A stretch of DNA of 64,000 nt from Bacillus vallismortis (lineage in GTDB: Bacteria > Bacillota > Bacilli > Bacillales > Bacillaceae). Where the stretch lies: positions 102,501 through 166,500 of the forward strand of contig NZ_CP160797.1 in assembly GCF_040784915.1 (NCBI RefSeq). Reading direction: 5' to 3'. Below, piece after piece: positions 1 to 14,112 of this stretch. The notes under the pieces were generated by a model. It searched no databases, was not told the origin of the DNA, and saw only the letters and a list, made by a program, of their open reading frames with translations. The translations under genes were made by a program, and so were the position numbers. The number at the start of each line of letters is the position of its first letter. The stretch's first letter is position 1.

Positions 1-56
1 TTCGTTCATTAGAGCAATCACTCAAAAGTACAGATAGTGAGGAGGAACAGGGGTAA
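1..56 (+). CDS. mcsA: McsA C-terminal end (partial)
   Basis: Only the last 17 codons are inside the window; they read [17 protein letters not shown] and end in TAA at 54-56, sharing a base with the mcsB ATG. McsA is the zinc-finger activator of the McsB arginine kinase and a modulator of the CtsR repressor in the heat-shock operon. Identity rests on this tail and on its position directly before mcsB and clpC, so the product cannot be judged further. Confidence 0.85.
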   Translation, partial: RSLEQSLKSTDSEEEQG

Positions 57-1147
57 TGTCGCTAAAGCATTTTATTCAGGACGCACTAAGCAGTTGGATG
101 AAGCAGAAAGGACCTGAAAGTGACATTGTACTCAGCAGCCGCATACGTTTAGCAAGGAACTTTGAACATATACGGTTCCCTACGCGGTATTCCAATGAAG
201 AAGCCTCATCCATCATACAGCAGTTTGAAGATCAGTTTTCAGGACAAGAAATTCCCGAAATCGGCAAATTCGTTTTGATCAGAATGCATGATGCACAGTC
301 TTTAGAAAAGCGTGTATTAGTGGAAAAACATCTCATCAGTCCGAATCTGACAGAATCCCCTTTTGGAGGTTGTTTGCTTTCTGAAAATGAGGAAGTAAGC
401 GTCATGATAAATGAAGAGGATCATATTAGAATACAGTGTCTTTTTCCTGGATTTCAGCTTTTAGAAGCAATGAAAGCCGCAAACCAGGTCGACGACTGGA
501 TTGAAGAAAAAGTTGATTATGCATTCAATGAGCAAAGAGGATACTTAACCAGCTGTCCTACAAATGTAGGTACGGGTTTAAGGGCTTCAGTCATGATGCA
601 TCTGCCGGCATTGGTTTTAACTAGGCAAATAAATCGAATTATACCGGCAATTAATCAATTAGGCTTAGTTGTTAGAGGAATTTATGGGGAAGGCAGCGAA
701 GCAGTAGGGAATATCTTTCAAATTTCAAATCAGATTACGCTTGGTAAGCCAGAGCAGGATATTGTGGATGACCTTAACAGTGTTGCTGCCCAGCTGATTG
801 AACAAGAACGATCTGCCCGAGAAGCGCTTTATCAAACCTCTAAGATAGAACTTGAGGATCGGGTGTATCGATCTTACGGGGTCTTGTCCAATTGTCGGAT
901 GATAGAGTCGAAAGAGACTGCGAAGTGCCTTTCGGATGTCCGGTTAGGCATAGATCTAGGCATTATTAAAGGACTTTCAAGCAACATACTTAATGAACTA
1001 ATGATTTTGACACAGCCAGGATTTTTACAGCAGTACTCGGGAGGCGCTTTGCGTCCGAACGAAAGGGACATTCGAAGAGCGGCTCTCATCAGAGAACGGC
1101 TTCACTTGGAAATGAATGGGAAAAGACAGGAGGATGAATCGATATGA
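56..1147 (+). CDS. mcsB: Protein-arginine kinase McsB
   Basis: 363 residues, the normal length. McsB phosphorylates arginines on CtsR and on damaged proteins, marking them for ClpC-ClpP degradation in the cytosol. Visible features of the phosphagen-kinase fold are the nucleotide-binding SSRIRLARN stretch near residue 27, the NEED loop near 119 and the active-site CPTNVGTG with Cys167. The start ATG overlaps the mcsA stop and follows a strong GAGGAGG ribosome site. Its 3' end overlaps clpC by four bases, so the two are translationally coupled. In the family the operon is repressed by CtsR; that promoter lies upstream of the window. Confidence 0.97.
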   Translation: MSLKHFIQDALSSWMKQKGPESDIVLSSRIRLARNFEHIRFPTRYSNEEASSIIQQFEDQFSGQEIPEIGKFVLIRMHDAQSLEKRVLVEKHLISPNLTESPFGGCLLSENEEVSVMINEEDHIRIQCLFPGFQLLEAMKAANQVDDWIEEKVDYAFNEQRGYLTSCPTNVGTGLRASVMMHLPALVLTRQINRIIPAINQLGLVVRGIYGEGSEAVGNIFQISNQITLGKPEQDIVDDLNSVAAQLIEQERSAREALYQTSKIELEDRVYRSYGVLSNCRMIESKETAKCLSDVRLGIDLGIIKGLSSNILNELMILTQPGFLQQYSGGALRPNERDIRRAALIRERLHLEMNGKRQEDESI

Positions 1148-3576
1148 TGTTTGGAAGATTTACAGAACGAGCTCAAAAAGTACTGGCGCTTGCACAGGAA
1201 GAAGCACTTCGTTTAGGTCATAATAACATTGGCACTGAGCATATTTTATTAGGACTGGTACGAGAAGGAGAAGGGATTGCCGCTAAAGCTCTACAAGCGC
1301 TTGGACTTGGTTCAGATAAAATTCAAAAAGAAGTTGAAAGTTTGATCGGTCGCGGGCAGGAAATGTCTCAAACGATTCATTACACTCCAAGAGCTAAAAA
1401 GGTCATTGAGCTTTCAATGGATGAGGCAAGAAAACTAGGTCATTCTTATGTTGGAACAGAACATATTCTTCTTGGTCTGATTCGCGAAGGTGAAGGTGTT
1501 GCTGCAAGAGTTCTGAATAACCTCGGCGTCAGCTTAAATAAAGCTAGACAGCAAGTGCTCCAGCTTCTCGGAAGCAATGAAACAGGATCATCAGCGACAG
1601 GAACAAACAGCAATGCGAATACGCCTACGCTTGATAGCTTGGCAAGAGACTTAACTGCTATTGCGAAGGAAGACAGCCTAGACCCTGTAATCGGCAGAAG
1701 CAAGGAAATTCAGCGTGTAATCGAAGTGTTAAGCCGAAGAACGAAAAACAACCCTGTTCTCATTGGTGAGCCAGGTGTAGGTAAAACTGCAATCGCAGAA
1801 GGTTTGGCACAGCAAATTATTAATAACGAAGTTCCCGAGATCTTACGCGATAAACGCGTGATGACATTAGACATGGGAACAGTTGTTGCCGGCACTAAAT
1901 ACCGCGGTGAATTTGAGGATCGCCTGAAAAAAGTCATGGATGAAATTCGCCAGGCAGGAAACATCATTCTATTCATCGATGAGCTCCATACCTTAATCGG
2001 AGCGGGCGGAGCAGAAGGTGCCATTGATGCATCTAATATTTTAAAACCTTCACTTGCTCGCGGCGAACTTCAATGTATTGGAGCGACGACTCTTGATGAG
2101 TACCGTAAATATATTGAAAAAGATGCAGCATTGGAACGCCGTTTTCAGCCAATCCAGGTTGATCAGCCATCTGCAGATGAAAGCATTCAAATTTTACAAG
2201 GCTTGCGTGACAGATACGAAGCCCACCACCGTGTTTCTATCACTGATGATGCCATTGAAGCTGCGGTTAAGCTTTCTGACAGATATATTTCTGACCGTTT
2301 CCTTCCGGATAAAGCAATTGACTTGATTGATGAAGCGGGTTCAAAGGTTAGACTGCGCTCTTTTACCACGCCTCCTAACTTAAAAGAGCTTGAACAGAAG
2401 CTTGATGAGGTTCGTAAAGAGAAGGATGCGGCGGTGCAGAGCCAAGAGTTTGAAAAAGCGGCCTCCTTGCGCGACACTGAGCAGCGCTTGCGCGAGCAAG
2501 TAGAGGATACAAAAAAATCATGGAAAGAGAAGCAAGGGCAGGAAAACTCAGAGGTTACTGTTGATGATATTGCGATGGTTGTATCTAGCTGGACTGGTGT
2601 GCCAGTATCTAAAATCGCTCAAACCGAAACAGATAAGCTTCTCAATATGGAGAGCATTCTTCACTCCCGTGTCATCGGCCAGGATGAAGCGGTTGTCGCT
2701 GTTGCAAAAGCAGTCAGACGCGCAAGAGCAGGGTTAAAAGATCCTAAACGCCCAATCGGCTCATTCATTTTCTTAGGCCCTACAGGTGTGGGTAAAACAG
2801 AGCTGGCGCGAGCACTTGCTGAATCCATTTTCGGCGATGAAGAAGCCATGATCAGAATTGATATGTCTGAATACATGGAAAAACACTCGACTTCAAGACT
2901 TGTCGGTTCACCTCCGGGATATGTGGGATACGATGAAGGCGGTCAATTAACAGAGAAAGTAAGAAGAAAACCGTACTCTGTGGTGCTTCTTGATGAGATT
3001 GAGAAAGCACACCCAGATGTCTTCAATATTTTATTGCAAGTTCTTGAAGACGGGCGTTTGACTGACTCTAAAGGACGTACAGTCGATTTCCGCAATACGA
3101 TTCTGATTATGACATCAAACGTCGGAGCAAGTGAACTGAAACGCAATAAATATGTCGGCTTTAACGTTCAGGATGAGACGCAAAATCATAAAGACATGAA
3201 AGATAAAGTGATGGGTGAACTGAAACGCGCGTTCAGACCGGAGTTTATCAACCGGATTGATGAAATCATTGTCTTCCATTCACTTGAGAAAAAACACCTT
3301 ACTGAAATCGTGTCATTAATGTCTGACCAATTAACGAAACGTCTGAAAGAACAGGATCTTTCTATCGAATTGACAGATGCTGCAAAAGCGAAAGTCGCGG
3401 AAGAGGGTGTTGATCTGGAATACGGTGCCCGTCCGTTAAGAAGAGCTATCCAAAAACATGTAGAAGACCGTTTATCTGAAGAACTCCTCAGAGGAAATAT
3501 TCATAAAGGACAGCATATCGTTCTCGATGTAGAAGACGGCGAAATTGTCGTAAAAACGACTGCTAAAACGAATTAA
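1144..3576 (+). CDS. clpC: AAA+ unfoldase ClpC
   Basis: 810 residues, full length. ClpC is the Hsp100 ATPase that feeds substrates to ClpP; with adaptors such as MecA and the McsB phospho-arginine mark it controls competence, stress and sporulation proteins. The N domain is a double repeat (GTEHILLGL at about 31 and again near 105). The first AAA module has Walker A GEPGVGKT at 208-215, a coiled middle domain with a UVR-like segment lies near 417-450, and the second Walker A GPTGVGKT is at 545-552. Two tandem ATG codons (1144, 1147) follow AGGAGG; the first gives the usual MMFGRF start. Confidence 0.98.
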   Translation: MMFGRFTERAQKVLALAQEEALRLGHNNIGTEHILLGLVREGEGIAAKALQALGLGSDKIQKEVESLIGRGQEMSQTIHYTPRAKKVIELSMDEARKLGHSYVGTEHILLGLIREGEGVAARVLNNLGVSLNKARQQVLQLLGSNETGSSATGTNSNANTPTLDSLARDLTAIAKEDSLDPVIGRSKEIQRVIEVLSRRTKNNPVLIGEPGVGKTAIAEGLAQQIINNEVPEILRDKRVMTLDMGTVVAGTKYRGEFEDRLKKVMDEIRQAGNIILFIDELHTLIGAGGAEGAIDASNILKPSLARGELQCIGATTLDEYRKYIEKDAALERRFQPIQVDQPSADESIQILQGLRDRYEAHHRVSITDDAIEAAVKLSDRYISDRFLPDKAIDLIDEAGSKVRLRSFTTPPNLKELEQKLDEVRKEKDAAVQSQEFEKAASLRDTEQRLREQVEDTKKSWKEKQGQENSEVTVDDIAMVVSSWTGVPVSKIAQTETDKLLNMESILHSRVIGQDEAVVAVAKAVRRARAGLKDPKRPIGSFIFLGPTGVGKTELARALAESIFGDEEAMIRIDMSEYMEKHSTSRLVGSPPGYVGYDEGGQLTEKVRRKPYSVVLLDEIEKAHPDVFNILLQVLEDGRLTDSKGRTVDFRNTILIMTSNVGASELKRNKYVGFNVQDETQNHKDMKDKVMGELKRAFRPEFINRIDEIIVFHSLEKKHLTEIVSLMSDQLTKRLKEQDLSIELTDAAKAKVAEEGVDLEYGARPLRRAIQKHVEDRLSEELLRGNIHKGQHIVLDVEDGEIVVKTTAKTN

Positions 3577-3591
3577 TATAGAAGACGAAAA

Positions 3592-3622
3592 TGAGGCATA
3601 CAGCATGTAAGTGTATGCCTCA
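3592..3622 (+). terminator. clpC-radA stem-loop, weak terminator or processing site
   Basis: An 11-bp perfect inverted repeat (TGAGGCATACA and its complement) around a 9-base loop lies between clpC and radA. Only CTTTC follows it, not a proper T-run. It therefore looks like a leaky terminator or RNA-stability element that would lower expression of radA and disA relative to clpC. The function is inferred. Confidence 0.5.
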
Positions 3623-3667
3623 CTTTCATATCAAGAAATAGAACAAGGGAGAGGTCTTACACTATAT

Positions 3668-5044
3668 ATGGCTAAAACAAAATCGAAATTCATCTGCCAA
3701 TCCTGCGGTTATGAGTCTCCAAAATGGATGGGGAAATGTCCGGGCTGCGGTGCTTGGAATACAATGGTGGAAGAAATGATTAAAAAGGCACCGGCCAATC
3801 GGAGAGCGGCTTTTTCTCATTCTGTTCAAACTGTACAGAAACCTTCACCTATTACATCAATCGAAACATCAGATGAACCCCGCGTCAAAACCAAGCTTGG
3901 CGAATTTAACAGGGTACTCGGCGGAGGTGTCGTTAAAGGCTCACTTGTTTTAATCGGCGGCGATCCCGGTATCGGAAAGTCAACGTTATTACTGCAAGTT
4001 TCTGCTCAATTATCAGATTCATCGAACAGTGTGCTGTACATTTCGGGAGAAGAATCGGTCAAACAAACGAAACTTAGAGCAGACCGTCTCGGCATTAATA
4101 GTCCGTCGCTGCATGTTTTATCTGAAACCGATATGGAGTATATTTCGTCTGCTATACAAGAGATGAATCCAGCGTTTGTCGTTGTTGACTCTATTCAAAC
4201 GGTTTACCAAAGCGATATCACATCGGCTCCCGGCAGCGTGTCACAGGTCAGAGAATGTACGGCTGAGCTGATGAAAATCGCCAAAACAAAAGGCATTCCG
4301 ATTTTTATCGTAGGACACGTGACAAAAGAAGGGTCTATTGCAGGGCCGAGATTGTTGGAGCATATGGTTGACACTGTTTTATATTTTGAAGGAGAACGTC
4401 ACCATACCTTCCGTATTTTGCGGGCTGTAAAAAACCGTTTTGGTTCTACAAACGAAATGGGTATTTTTGAAATGCGCGAAGAGGGGCTCACCGAGGTTTT
4501 GAATCCTTCAGAAATTTTCTTGGAAGAACGCTCAGCGGGATCTGCAGGCTCGAGTATAACTGCCTCTATGGAAGGCACAAGGCCGATTCTCGTTGAAATC
4601 CAGGCGCTTATCTCGCCGACAAGCTTTGGCAATCCGCGGCGTATGGCAACGGGAATAGACCATAACAGGGTTTCGCTGTTAATGGCCGTGTTAGAAAAAA
4701 GAGTTGGGCTGCTGCTGCAAAATCAGGATGCTTATTTGAAAGTGGCCGGCGGCGTAAAGCTTGATGAACCGGCAATTGACCTTGCCATTGCGATCAGTAT
4801 CGCGTCAAGCTTTAGAGATACACCTCCAAATCCTGCCGATTGTTTTATAGGTGAAGTGGGATTAACCGGAGAAGTCCGGCGGGTTTCAAGAATTGAACAG
4901 CGTGTGAAGGAAGCTGCTAAGCTTGGTTTTAAACGCATGATCATACCCGCGGCAAATCTGGATGGATGGACAAAACCAAAAGGGATTGAGGTTATCGGAG
5001 TAGCAAATGTTGCAGAGGCGCTTCGTACTTCATTAGGAGGATAA
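3668..5044 (+). CDS. radA: DNA repair ATPase RadA (Sms)
   Basis: 458 residues from ATG 3668, the standard length. A start further upstream at 3611 would read through the clpC stem-loop and lacks a ribosome site, so I rejected it. RadA is a RecA-like helicase that processes recombination intermediates. The protein shows an N-terminal C4 zinc finger (CQSCG...CPGCG), Walker [11 protein letters not shown], the RadA-specific KNRFG motif and a C-terminal Lon-protease-like domain without an obvious Ser-Lys protease pair. It ends four bases before disA, whose product RadA is known to modulate in B. subtilis. Confidence 0.97.
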   Translation: MAKTKSKFICQSCGYESPKWMGKCPGCGAWNTMVEEMIKKAPANRRAAFSHSVQTVQKPSPITSIETSDEPRVKTKLGEFNRVLGGGVVKGSLVLIGGDPGIGKSTLLLQVSAQLSDSSNSVLYISGEESVKQTKLRADRLGINSPSLHVLSETDMEYISSAIQEMNPAFVVVDSIQTVYQSDITSAPGSVSQVRECTAELMKIAKTKGIPIFIVGHVTKEGSIAGPRLLEHMVDTVLYFEGERHHTFRILRAVKNRFGSTNEMGIFEMREEGLTEVLNPSEIFLEERSAGSAGSSITASMEGTRPILVEIQALISPTSFGNPRRMATGIDHNRVSLLMAVLEKRVGLLLQNQDAYLKVAGGVKLDEPAIDLAIAISIASSFRDTPPNPADCFIGEVGLTGEVRRVSRIEQRVKEAAKLGFKRMIIPAANLDGWTKPKGIEVIGVANVAEALRTSLGG

Positions 5045-5047
5045 TAG

Positions 5048-6130
5048 ATGGAAAAAGAGAAAAAAGGGGCGAAACACGAGTTAGACCTGTCATCTATATT
5101 GCAGTTTGTTGCTCCGGGTACTCCGCTCAGAGCTGGAATCGAAAATGTACTGAGAGCAAATACAGGCGGTCTGATTGTTGTTGGATATAACGATAAAGTA
5201 AAAGAAGTTGTGGATGGCGGTTTCCATATTAACACTGCTTTTTCTCCGGCACACTTATATGAGCTGGCTAAAATGGATGGGGCGATTATTTTAAGTGATT
5301 CTGGTCAAAAGATCCTATACGCCAATACACAGCTGATGCCTGAAGCCACAATTTCTTCATCAGAAACAGGAATGCGGCACAGAACCGCCGAAAGAGTAGC
5401 TAAGCAAACTGGCTGTCTCGTGATCGCTATTTCTGAAAGAAGAAATGTCATAACGTTATATCAGGAAAACATGAAGTATACACTAAAAGACATAGGATTT
5501 ATTTTAACCAAAGCGAACCAAGCCATTCAAACACTTGAAAAATATAAGACAATCCTCGACAAAACGATTAATGCACTGAATGCATTAGAGTTTGAGGAGC
5601 TTGTTACCTTCAGTGATGTCTTGTCCGTCATGCATCGTTATGAAATGGTGCTGCGAATCAAAAACGAAATCAACATGTATATCAAAGAGCTTGGAACAGA
5701 AGGCCATTTGATTAAACTGCAAGTCATTGAATTGATTACGGATATGGAAGAAGAGGCGGCTTTATTTATCAAGGATTATGTGAAAGAAAAAATTAAAGAC
5801 CCGTTTGTTCTCTTGAAAGAGCTGCAGGATATGTCCAGCTATGATCTGCTGGATGATTCCATTGTTTATAAACTGCTCGGTTACCCGGCTTCTACAAATC
5901 TTGATGATTATGTACTGGCAAGAGGATACAGGCTGTTAAATAAGATCCCGCGTCTTCCTATGCCGATTGTGGAAAATGTTGTAGAAGCATTTGGAGTTCT
6001 CCCAAGGATTATTGAAGCGAGTGCAGAAGATTTAGATGAAGTAGAGGGAATCGGCGAAGTACGAGCCCAAAAGATTAAAAAAGGATTAAAACGGCTGCAA
6101 GAGAAGCATTATTTAGACAGACAGCTGTGA
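5048..6130 (+). CDS. disA: Diadenylate cyclase DisA
   Basis: 360 residues. DisA scans DNA and makes c-di-AMP from two ATP; synthesis drops when it meets branched DNA, delaying sporulation. The catalytic DAC domain carries DGA at 77-79 and RHRTAE at 110-115, both intact. A helical spine follows, and a C-terminal helix-hairpin-helix DNA-binding module is seen in [19 protein letters not shown]. The ribosome site AGGAGG overlaps the end of radA, so the pair is probably one transcript. Confidence 0.98.
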   Translation: MEKEKKGAKHELDLSSILQFVAPGTPLRAGIENVLRANTGGLIVVGYNDKVKEVVDGGFHINTAFSPAHLYELAKMDGAIILSDSGQKILYANTQLMPEATISSSETGMRHRTAERVAKQTGCLVIAISERRNVITLYQENMKYTLKDIGFILTKANQAIQTLEKYKTILDKTINALNALEFEELVTFSDVLSVMHRYEMVLRIKNEINMYIKELGTEGHLIKLQVIELITDMEEEAALFIKDYVKEKIKDPFVLLKELQDMSSYDLLDDSIVYKLLGYPASTNLDDYVLARGYRLLNKIPRLPMPIVENVVEAFGVLPRIIEASAEDLDEVEGIGEVRAQKIKKGLKRLQEKHYLDRQL

Positions 6131-6246
6131 TTTCGGTTAAAACCTTATGAAAACGGGTATATTAATGTTGGTTTTTGTTTATTCTGATATTCGTAGGATG
6201 CATAAAATCTTGTGAAAATAAAATGTTTAAAAAAGGAGGTGGGGGT

Positions 6247-8529
<2,283 letters not shown>

Positions 8530-8535
8530 CTTGTT

Positions 8536-8564
8536 TTGATGCCGGGTGTATTTGGTGGTAGAAT
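8536..8564 (+). promoter_or_regulatory. gltX sigma-A promoter
   Basis: TTGATG and TAGAAT are separated by exactly 17 bases, with the -10 ending 55 bases before the gltX ATG. The distance agrees with a sigma-A promoter known to drive gltX-cysE-cysS in B. subtilis. Confidence 0.8.
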
Positions 8565-8619
8565 AGATTCATACATTTTAGCCTGAGGCCATACATGACA
8601 TGAAAGGAAGTATTTGAAA

Positions 8620-10074
8620 ATGGGAAACGAAGTACGCGTCCGTTATGCACCGAGTCCAACCGGACATTTGCATATTGGAAATGCCAGAACGGCGCTTTTT
8701 AATTATTTATTTGCCCGCAACCAAGGCGGTAAGTTTATTATTCGTGTTGAGGACACTGATAAAAAGCGCAATATTGAGGGCGGAGAACAAAGCCAGCTGA
8801 ATTATCTGAAATGGCTCGGTATTGACTGGGATGAGAGTGTCGATGTCGGCGGTGAATACGGTCCATATCGTCAGTCAGAGCGTAACGATATCTATAAAGT
8901 GTACTATGAAGAGCTGCTTGAAAAAGGGCTTGCTTATAAATGTTACTGTACGGAAGAAGAGCTTGAAAAAGAGCGTGAAGAACAGATTGCCCGCGGAGAA
9001 ATGCCGCGCTATTCCGGAAAACACAGAAATCTGACTCAGGAAGAACAGGAGAAATTTATTGCTGAAGGCAGAAAACCGAGTATTCGTTTCCGCGTGCCGG
9101 AAGGAAAAGTCATCGCCTTCAATGATATCGTAAAAGGCGAAATTACTTTCGAGTCAGATGGCATTGGCGACTTTGTTATTGTGAAAAAAGACGGAACGCC
9201 GACTTACAACTTCGCGGTAGCTATTGACGACTACTTAATGAAAATGACACATGTGCTGCGCGGTGAGGATCATATTTCTAACACACCGAAACAGATTATG
9301 ATCTACCAAGCATTCGGATGGGATGTTCCTCAGTTCGGACACATGACGCTGATCGTCAATGAAAGCCGTAAAAAGCTCAGCAAACGTGATGAGTCCATTA
9401 TTCAATTCATAGAGCAGTATAAAGAGCTTGGCTACTTGCCAGAAGCGCTGTTCAACTTTATCGGTCTGCTTGGCTGGTCACCGGTTGGAGAAGAAGAGCT
9501 ATTCACAAGAGAACAGTTTATTGACATTTTTGATGTAAACCGTTTATCTAAATCACCAGCTTTGTTTGATATGCATAAGCTAAAATGGGTTAACAACCAA
9601 TATGTGAAGAAGCTGGATCTTGATCAGGTTGTTGAACTGACTCTTCCGCATTTGCAAAAGGCCGGAAAAGTCGGTACTGAGCTTTCTGCTGAAGAACAAG
9701 AATGGGTTCGTAAACTGATTTCCCTTTACCATGAGCAATTAAGCTACGGTGCGGAGATTGTTGAGCTGACTGATTTGTTCTTTACGGATAAGATCGAGTA
9801 TAATCAAGAAGCAAAAGCTGTTCTGGAAGAGGAACAGGTTCCTGAAGTGCTCAGCACATTCGCTGCGAAGCTTGAAGAACTTGAGGAGTTCACTCCGGAT
9901 AACATCAAAGCATCGATCAAAGCAGTGCAGAAAGAAACTGGCCATAAAGGGAAAAAACTGTTTATGCCGATCCGTGTTGCTGTAACAGGCCAGACTCACG
10001 GTCCGGAACTGCCGCAATCAATTGAATTGATCGGTAAAGAGATTGCGATTCAGCGTTTAAAAACATCTAAATAG
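8620..10074 (+). CDS. gltX: Glutamyl-tRNA synthetase
   Basis: 484 residues from ATG 8620 behind AAAGGAAG; an in-frame TTG two codons earlier gives a non-family start. The enzyme charges tRNA-Glu and, in Bacillus, also mischarges tRNA-Gln for later amidation. Class I signatures are HIG in GHLHIGN near residue 18 and KLSKR at 252-256. The C-terminal anticodon-binding helical domain is complete. It heads a transcription unit with cysE and cysS, but only the downstream genes are behind the cysteine T-box. Confidence 0.97.
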   Translation: MGNEVRVRYAPSPTGHLHIGNARTALFNYLFARNQGGKFIIRVEDTDKKRNIEGGEQSQLNYLKWLGIDWDESVDVGGEYGPYRQSERNDIYKVYYEELLEKGLAYKCYCTEEELEKEREEQIARGEMPRYSGKHRNLTQEEQEKFIAEGRKPSIRFRVPEGKVIAFNDIVKGEITFESDGIGDFVIVKKDGTPTYNFAVAIDDYLMKMTHVLRGEDHISNTPKQIMIYQAFGWDVPQFGHMTLIVNESRKKLSKRDESIIQFIEQYKELGYLPEALFNFIGLLGWSPVGEEELFTREQFIDIFDVNRLSKSPALFDMHKLKWVNNQYVKKLDLDQVVELTLPHLQKAGKVGTELSAEEQEWVRKLISLYHEQLSYGAEIVELTDLFFTDKIEYNQEAKAVLEEEQVPEVLSTFAAKLEELEEFTPDNIKASIKAVQKETGHKGKKLFMPIRVAVTGQTHGPELPQSIELIGKEIAIQRLKTSK

Positions 10075-10089
10075 ATGATTGTTGACAGG

Positions 10090-10330
10090 GAAGAGTATAA
10101 AGCTTTAGGCCATTACAGAAAGGATCTTCATTGGCTGAGAGAGATCCATGAGCCGGGTTTTAGAAGTGCGCCCTTAAGACCTTTGAAGAACATTTTTCGA
10201 AATCAGTATTCAAAGGCGGCCGCCGCCGTTACAGGCTGAAGTTGGGAGAGCAGAAGTCTGCTTTTCAAACAGAGTGGAACCGCGCGGTTAAAGCGTCTCT
10301 GTCATGTTTGCATGCAGAGGCGCTTTTTTT
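10090..10330 (+). promoter_or_regulatory. Cysteine T-box riboswitch before cysE-cysS
   Basis: The 299-base gap between gltX and cysE is filled by a T-box leader. The conserved T-box AGAGTGGAACCGCG lies at 10271-10284. A terminator with stem AGCGTCTCTG...CAGAGGCGCT and seven Ts follows at 10292-10330. A TGC (Cys) triplet at 10167-10169 is the likely specifier codon in stem I. Uncharged tRNA-Cys would pair there and with the T-box bulge, preventing termination. I saw no convincing separate promoter, so it acts on read-through from gltX. Left boundary is approximate. Confidence 0.9.
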
Positions 10331-10373
10331 ATTGGGTAGAGGAAATCAGATGGAGAGAAATGGGGGGAAGCAT

Positions 10374-11027
10374 GTGTTTTTTAGAATGCTCAAAGAAGAC
10401 ATTGATACAGTGTTCGATCAAGATCCAGCAGCAAGAAGCTATTTTGAAGTGATTTTAACTTATTCCGGTTTACATGCTATATGGGCGCATCGGATTGCAC
10501 ATGCTTTATATAAACGAAAATTTTATTTCCTTGCACGCCTTATATCTCAAGTAAGCCGATTTTTTACCGGGATCGAAATCCACCCCGGCGCTACAATCGG
10601 GAGAAGATTCTTCATAGACCATGGTATGGGGGTTGTCATTGGGGAGACATGTGAAATCGGTAATAACGTCACCGTTTTTCAGGGGGTTACCCTCGGGGGA
10701 ACGGGGAAAGAAAAGGGAAAAAGGCACCCAACGATTAAAAATGACGCATTGATAGCCACAGGTGCTAAAGTGCTCGGTTCGATTACTGTCGGTGAAGGCT
10801 CAAAGATTGGTGCCGGTTCAGTAGTGTTGCACGACGTTCCTGATTTTTCAACAGTTGTCGGCATCCCTGGACGGGTCGTTGTACAAAATGGCAAGAAAGT
10901 AAGACGCGATTTAAACCATCAGGATTTGCCCGATCCGGTTGCTGATCGCTTTAAGTCTTTGGAACAGCAGATTTTAGAGCTGAAGGCAGAAATTGAAGAC
11001 AGAAAAGAAAGGATCAATCAAAAATGA
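10374..11027 (+). CDS. cysE: Serine acetyltransferase CysE
   Basis: 217 residues from GTG 10374, reading [11 protein letters not shown] and preceded by GGGGGGAAG. An open frame runs back to 10242, but that stretch is the T-box antiterminator, so the longer start is wrong. CysE makes O-acetyl-L-serine, the first committed step to cysteine. The C-terminal half shows left-handed beta-helix hexapeptide repeats ([19 protein letters not shown] onward) and the catalytic His region. It overlaps cysS by four bases, linking cysteine supply with cysteine charging. Confidence 0.96.
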   Translation: MFFRMLKEDIDTVFDQDPAARSYFEVILTYSGLHAIWAHRIAHALYKRKFYFLARLISQVSRFFTGIEIHPGATIGRRFFIDHGMGVVIGETCEIGNNVTVFQGVTLGGTGKEKGKRHPTIKNDALIATGAKVLGSITVGEGSKIGAGSVVLHDVPDFSTVVGIPGRVVVQNGKKVRRDLNHQDLPDPVADRFKSLEQQILELKAEIEDRKERINQK

Positions 11028-12424
11028 CAATCACACTTTATAATACATTGACTAGACAGAAGGAAACATTCGTTCCTCTTGAAGAGGGAAAAGTGAAAAT
11101 GTACGTGTGCGGACCGACGGTTTACAATTACATTCACATCGGGAACGCGCGTCCCGCTATCGTTTATGATACGGTTCGAAATTATCTGGAGTATAAAGGC
11201 TATGATGTGCAGTATGTCTCTAACTTTACAGACGTAGACGATAAATTAATAAAAGCGGCAAATGAACTTGGTGAGGATGTGCCTGCCATTTCAGAGCGTT
11301 TTATTAAAGCATACTTTGAAGATGTAGGTGCGCTCGGCTGCCGAAAAGCCGACCTTCATCCGCGAGTGATGGAAAACATGGATGTGATTATCGAGTTCGT
11401 AGATCAGCTCGTGAAAAAGGGCTACGCTTATGAATCAGAAGGTGACGTTTATTTCAAAACAAGAGCATTTGAAGGGTATGGAAAGCTTTCTCAGCAATCA
11501 ATTGATGAACTGAGATCAGGTGCACGCATCCGGGTCGGTGAGAAAAAAGAAGATGCTCTTGATTTCGCGCTGTGGAAAGCGGCGAAAGACGGAGAAATCT
11601 CTTGGGATAGCCCTTGGGGTAAAGGACGTCCGGGCTGGCATATTGAATGCTCAGCGATGGTGAAAAAGTATTTGGGTGACCAGATTGATATCCATGCGGG
11701 CGGACAGGATTTAACCTTCCCTCACCATGAAAATGAAATTGCGCAATCTGAGGCGCTGACAGGCAAAACGTTTGCGAAGTACTGGCTCCATAATGGCTAT
11801 ATCAATATTGATAATGAAAAGATGTCAAAATCACTGGGCAACTTTGTGCTTGTGCATGACATCATTAAACAGCATGATCCGCAGCTTTTAAGATTCTTTA
11901 TGCTATCTGTTCATTATCGTCATCCCATTAACTATTCAGAAGAACTTTTGGAGAATACCAAAAGTGCGTTTAACCGTTTGAAAACAGCGTACAGCAACCT
12001 CCAGCACCGTCTGAACAGCAGTACGAATTTAACGGAAGATGACGATCAATGGCTGGAGAAAGTGGAAGAGCACCGCAAAGCATTCGAAGAAGCGATGGAC
12101 GATGATTTTAATACGGCGAATGCCATTTCTGTCTTATTCGACTTAGCGAAGCATGCTAATTATTATCTTCAGAAAGATCATACGGCTGATCATGTGATTA
12201 CGGCGTTTATTGAGATGTTTAACCGCATTGTTTCTGTCCTCGGTTTTTCATTGGGAGAGCAGGAACTGCTTGATCAAGAGATTGAAGACTTAATCGAAAA
12301 AAGAAATGAAGCGCGCCGGAATCGCGATTTTGCATTGTCAGATCAGATCCGCGACCAGCTGAAAAGCATGAATATCATTCTTGAAGATACGGCTCAAGGC
12401 ACTCGCTGGAAACGGGGAGAATAA
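11024..12424 (+). CDS. cysS: Cysteinyl-tRNA synthetase
   Basis: 466 residues. It charges tRNA-Cys. The class I HIGH motif appears as YIHIGNARP near residue 36, KMSKS is at 266-270, and zinc-binding Cys29 lies in YVCGPT. The later HECS-type zinc region reads WHIECSAM and the HAGGQD segment follows. The start overlaps the cysE stop (ATGA), and mrnC begins three bases after its end. The gene lies behind the Cys T-box. Confidence 0.98.
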   Translation: MTITLYNTLTRQKETFVPLEEGKVKMYVCGPTVYNYIHIGNARPAIVYDTVRNYLEYKGYDVQYVSNFTDVDDKLIKAANELGEDVPAISERFIKAYFEDVGALGCRKADLHPRVMENMDVIIEFVDQLVKKGYAYESEGDVYFKTRAFEGYGKLSQQSIDELRSGARIRVGEKKEDALDFALWKAAKDGEISWDSPWGKGRPGWHIECSAMVKKYLGDQIDIHAGGQDLTFPHHENEIAQSEALTGKTFAKYWLHNGYINIDNEKMSKSLGNFVLVHDIIKQHDPQLLRFFMLSVHYRHPINYSEELLENTKSAFNRLKTAYSNLQHRLNSSTNLTEDDDQWLEKVEEHRKAFEEAMDDDFNTANAISVLFDLAKHANYYLQKDHTADHVITAFIEMFNRIVSVLGFSLGEQELLDQEIEDLIEKRNEARRNRDFALSDQIRDQLKSMNIILEDTAQGTRWKRGE

Positions 12425-12427
12425 CGG

Positions 12428-12859
12428 ATGCTTGATTTTGAGACGATAAAAGATTCAAAGCAGCTTAACGGTCTTGCGCTTGCTTATATAGGTGATGCCA
12501 TTTTTGAAGTGTATGTCAGGCATCACCTGCTTAAGCAGGGCTTTACCAAACCAAATGATCTTCATAAGAAATCAAGCCGGATTGTTTCGGCAAAGTCACA
12601 GGCTGAGATCCTATTCTTTCTGCAGGATCAATCATTTTTTACGGAAGAAGAGGAAGCGGTGCTGAAAAGAGGCAGAAATGCCAAGTCGGGAACGACACCT
12701 AAAAATACAGATGTTCAGACGTACCGCTACAGTACGGCATTTGAAGCGCTGCTTGGCTACCTTTTTCTAGAGAAAAAAGAGGATAGACTTAGTCAGCTCG
12801 TTGCCGAAGCTATACAATTCGGGACGTCAGGGAGGAAAACAAATGAGTCAGCAACATGA
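12428..12859 (+). CDS. mrnC: Mini-ribonuclease III MrnC
   Basis: 143 residues: an RNase III catalytic domain without the double-stranded RNA-binding domain, which defines the mini-III family. It matures the 5' and 3' ends of 23S rRNA in Bacillus. The catalytic signature [16 protein letters not shown] includes Asp23, and the second acidic helix is [10 protein letters not shown]. Its last 17 bases overlap the start of rlmB, another 23S rRNA gene, suggesting coupled expression of rRNA processing and modification. Confidence 0.96.
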   Translation: MLDFETIKDSKQLNGLALAYIGDAIFEVYVRHHLLKQGFTKPNDLHKKSSRIVSAKSQAEILFFLQDQSFFTEEEEAVLKRGRNAKSGTTPKNTDVQTYRYSTAFEALLGYLFLEKKEDRLSQLVAEAIQFGTSGRKTNESAT

Positions 12860-13592
12860 TTACGTCATAGGAAAAAATGCAGTGATCGAAACGTTAAAAT
12901 CAGATCGGAAGCTGTATAAGCTGTGGATGGCGGAAAACACCGTAAAGGGACAAGCACAGCAGGTGATTGAACTTGCGAAAAAGCAGGGAATCACGATTCA
13001 ATATGTCCCGAGAAAAAAACTCGATCAAATGGTGACAGGGCAGCATCAAGGCGTAGTGGCACAGGTTGCCGCTTATGAATATGCGGAACTGGATGATTTA
13101 TATAAAGCAGCCGAAGAAAGAAATGAACAGCCTTTCTTCCTTATTTTGGACGAACTTGAAGACCCTCATAATCTTGGTTCCATTATGAGAACAGCTGATG
13201 CGGTAGGCGCCCATGGCATCGTGATTCCAAAACGGAGAGCTGTCGGGCTGACAACAACAGTGGCAAAAGCATCAACAGGCGCGATCGAGCATATCCCTGT
13301 GGTGAAAGTAACCAATCTGGCACGAACGTTAGAAGAGATGAAAGAGCGGGGTATCTGGGTTGTCGGAACGGATGCGTCTGCGCGTGAGGATTACCGCAAT
13401 ATGGACGGCAATATGCCTTTGGCTTTAGTTATCGGAAGTGAAGGAAAAGGAATGGGCCGCCTCGTTAAAGAAAAGTGTGATTTTCTCATTAAACTCCCGA
13501 TGGCCGGGAAGGTAACTTCACTGAATGCATCTGTAGCGGCTGGTCTTTTGATGTATGAAGTCTATCGGAAACGAAACCCTCTGGGAGAATAA
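12843..13592 (+). CDS. rlmB: 23S rRNA 2'-O-methyltransferase RlmB (YacO)
   Basis: 249 residues from ATG 12843, behind GGGAGGAAAAC; a longer frame from 12801 has no ribosome site. SpoU/TrmH-family enzyme with an N-terminal RNA-binding domain and a C-terminal SPOUT knot. SPOUT motifs are visible as [22 protein letters not shown] and [13 protein letters not shown]. By family it methylates a guanosine of 23S rRNA domain V (G2251 in E. coli). The exact target here is by homology only. Confidence 0.93.
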   Translation: MSQQHDYVIGKNAVIETLKSDRKLYKLWMAENTVKGQAQQVIELAKKQGITIQYVPRKKLDQMVTGQHQGVVAQVAAYEYAELDDLYKAAEERNEQPFFLILDELEDPHNLGSIMRTADAVGAHGIVIPKRRAVGLTTTVAKASTGAIEHIPVVKVTNLARTLEEMKERGIWVVGTDASAREDYRNMDGNMPLALVIGSEGKGMGRLVKEKCDFLIKLPMAGKVTSLNASVAAGLLMYEVYRKRNPLGE

Positions 13593-13598
13593 AGACTT

Positions 13599-14111
13599 AT
13601 GGATATCCTGTTAGTAGACGGATACAACATGATTGGAGCCTGGCCGCAGCTGAAGGATTTAAAAGCGAACAGTTTTGAAGAGGCGAGAGACGTACTGATT
13701 CAGAAAATGGCGGAATATCAATCGTATACAGGAAACAGGGTTATTGTTGTTTTTGACGCGCATCTCGTAAAAGGGCTTGAGAAAAAACAGACCAACCACA
13801 GAGTTGAAGTGATTTTTACAAAAGAAAATGAAACGGCTGATGAGCGGATAGAAAAGCTTGCTCAGGCGTTGAATAATATCGCGACTCAAATTCATGTCGC
13901 GACCTCTGATTATACTGAACAGTGGGCGATTTTCGGACAGGGGGCATTGCGGAAATCGGCCCGGGAGCTTTTGAGAGAGGTAGAAGCGATTGAAAGGCGA
14001 ATAGAGAGACGGGTCAGAAAAATCACTTCCGAAAAGCCGGCGGGTAAAATTGCTTTATCAGAAGAGGTTTTGAAAACGTTTGAAAAGTGGAGGCGGGGGG
14101 ACTTAGATTAA
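13599..14111 (+). CDS. rae1: Ribosome-dependent endoribonuclease Rae1 (YacP)
   Basis: 170 residues, NYN/PIN-like fold. The N-terminus DILLVDGYNMIGAWP carries the catalytic Asp, and FDAH and a TSD segment provide further acidic positions. In B. subtilis Rae1 enters the ribosomal A site and cleaves mRNA in a translation-dependent manner. A basic C-terminal helix (RRIERRVRKI) follows. It is seven bases after rlmB and ends the group before the sigH promoter. Confidence 0.94.
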   Translation: MDILLVDGYNMIGAWPQLKDLKANSFEEARDVLIQKMAEYQSYTGNRVIVVFDAHLVKGLEKKQTNHRVEVIFTKENETADERIEKLAQALNNIATQIHVATSDYTEQWAIFGQGALRKSARELLREVEAIERRIERRVRKITSEKPAGKIALSEEVLKTFEKWRRGDLD

Positions 14112-14112
14112 G

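Noticed and set aside
6168..6208. A promoter before yacL
   Set aside because: TTGTTT and TAAAAT-like boxes are present but spacing is 20-22 bases or more; no convincing pair.
10242..10373. A longer open reading frame for cysE beginning with ATG at 10242
   Set aside because: It reads through the T-box antiterminator and terminator stems and has no ribosome site; GTG 10374 gives the family length of 217 residues.
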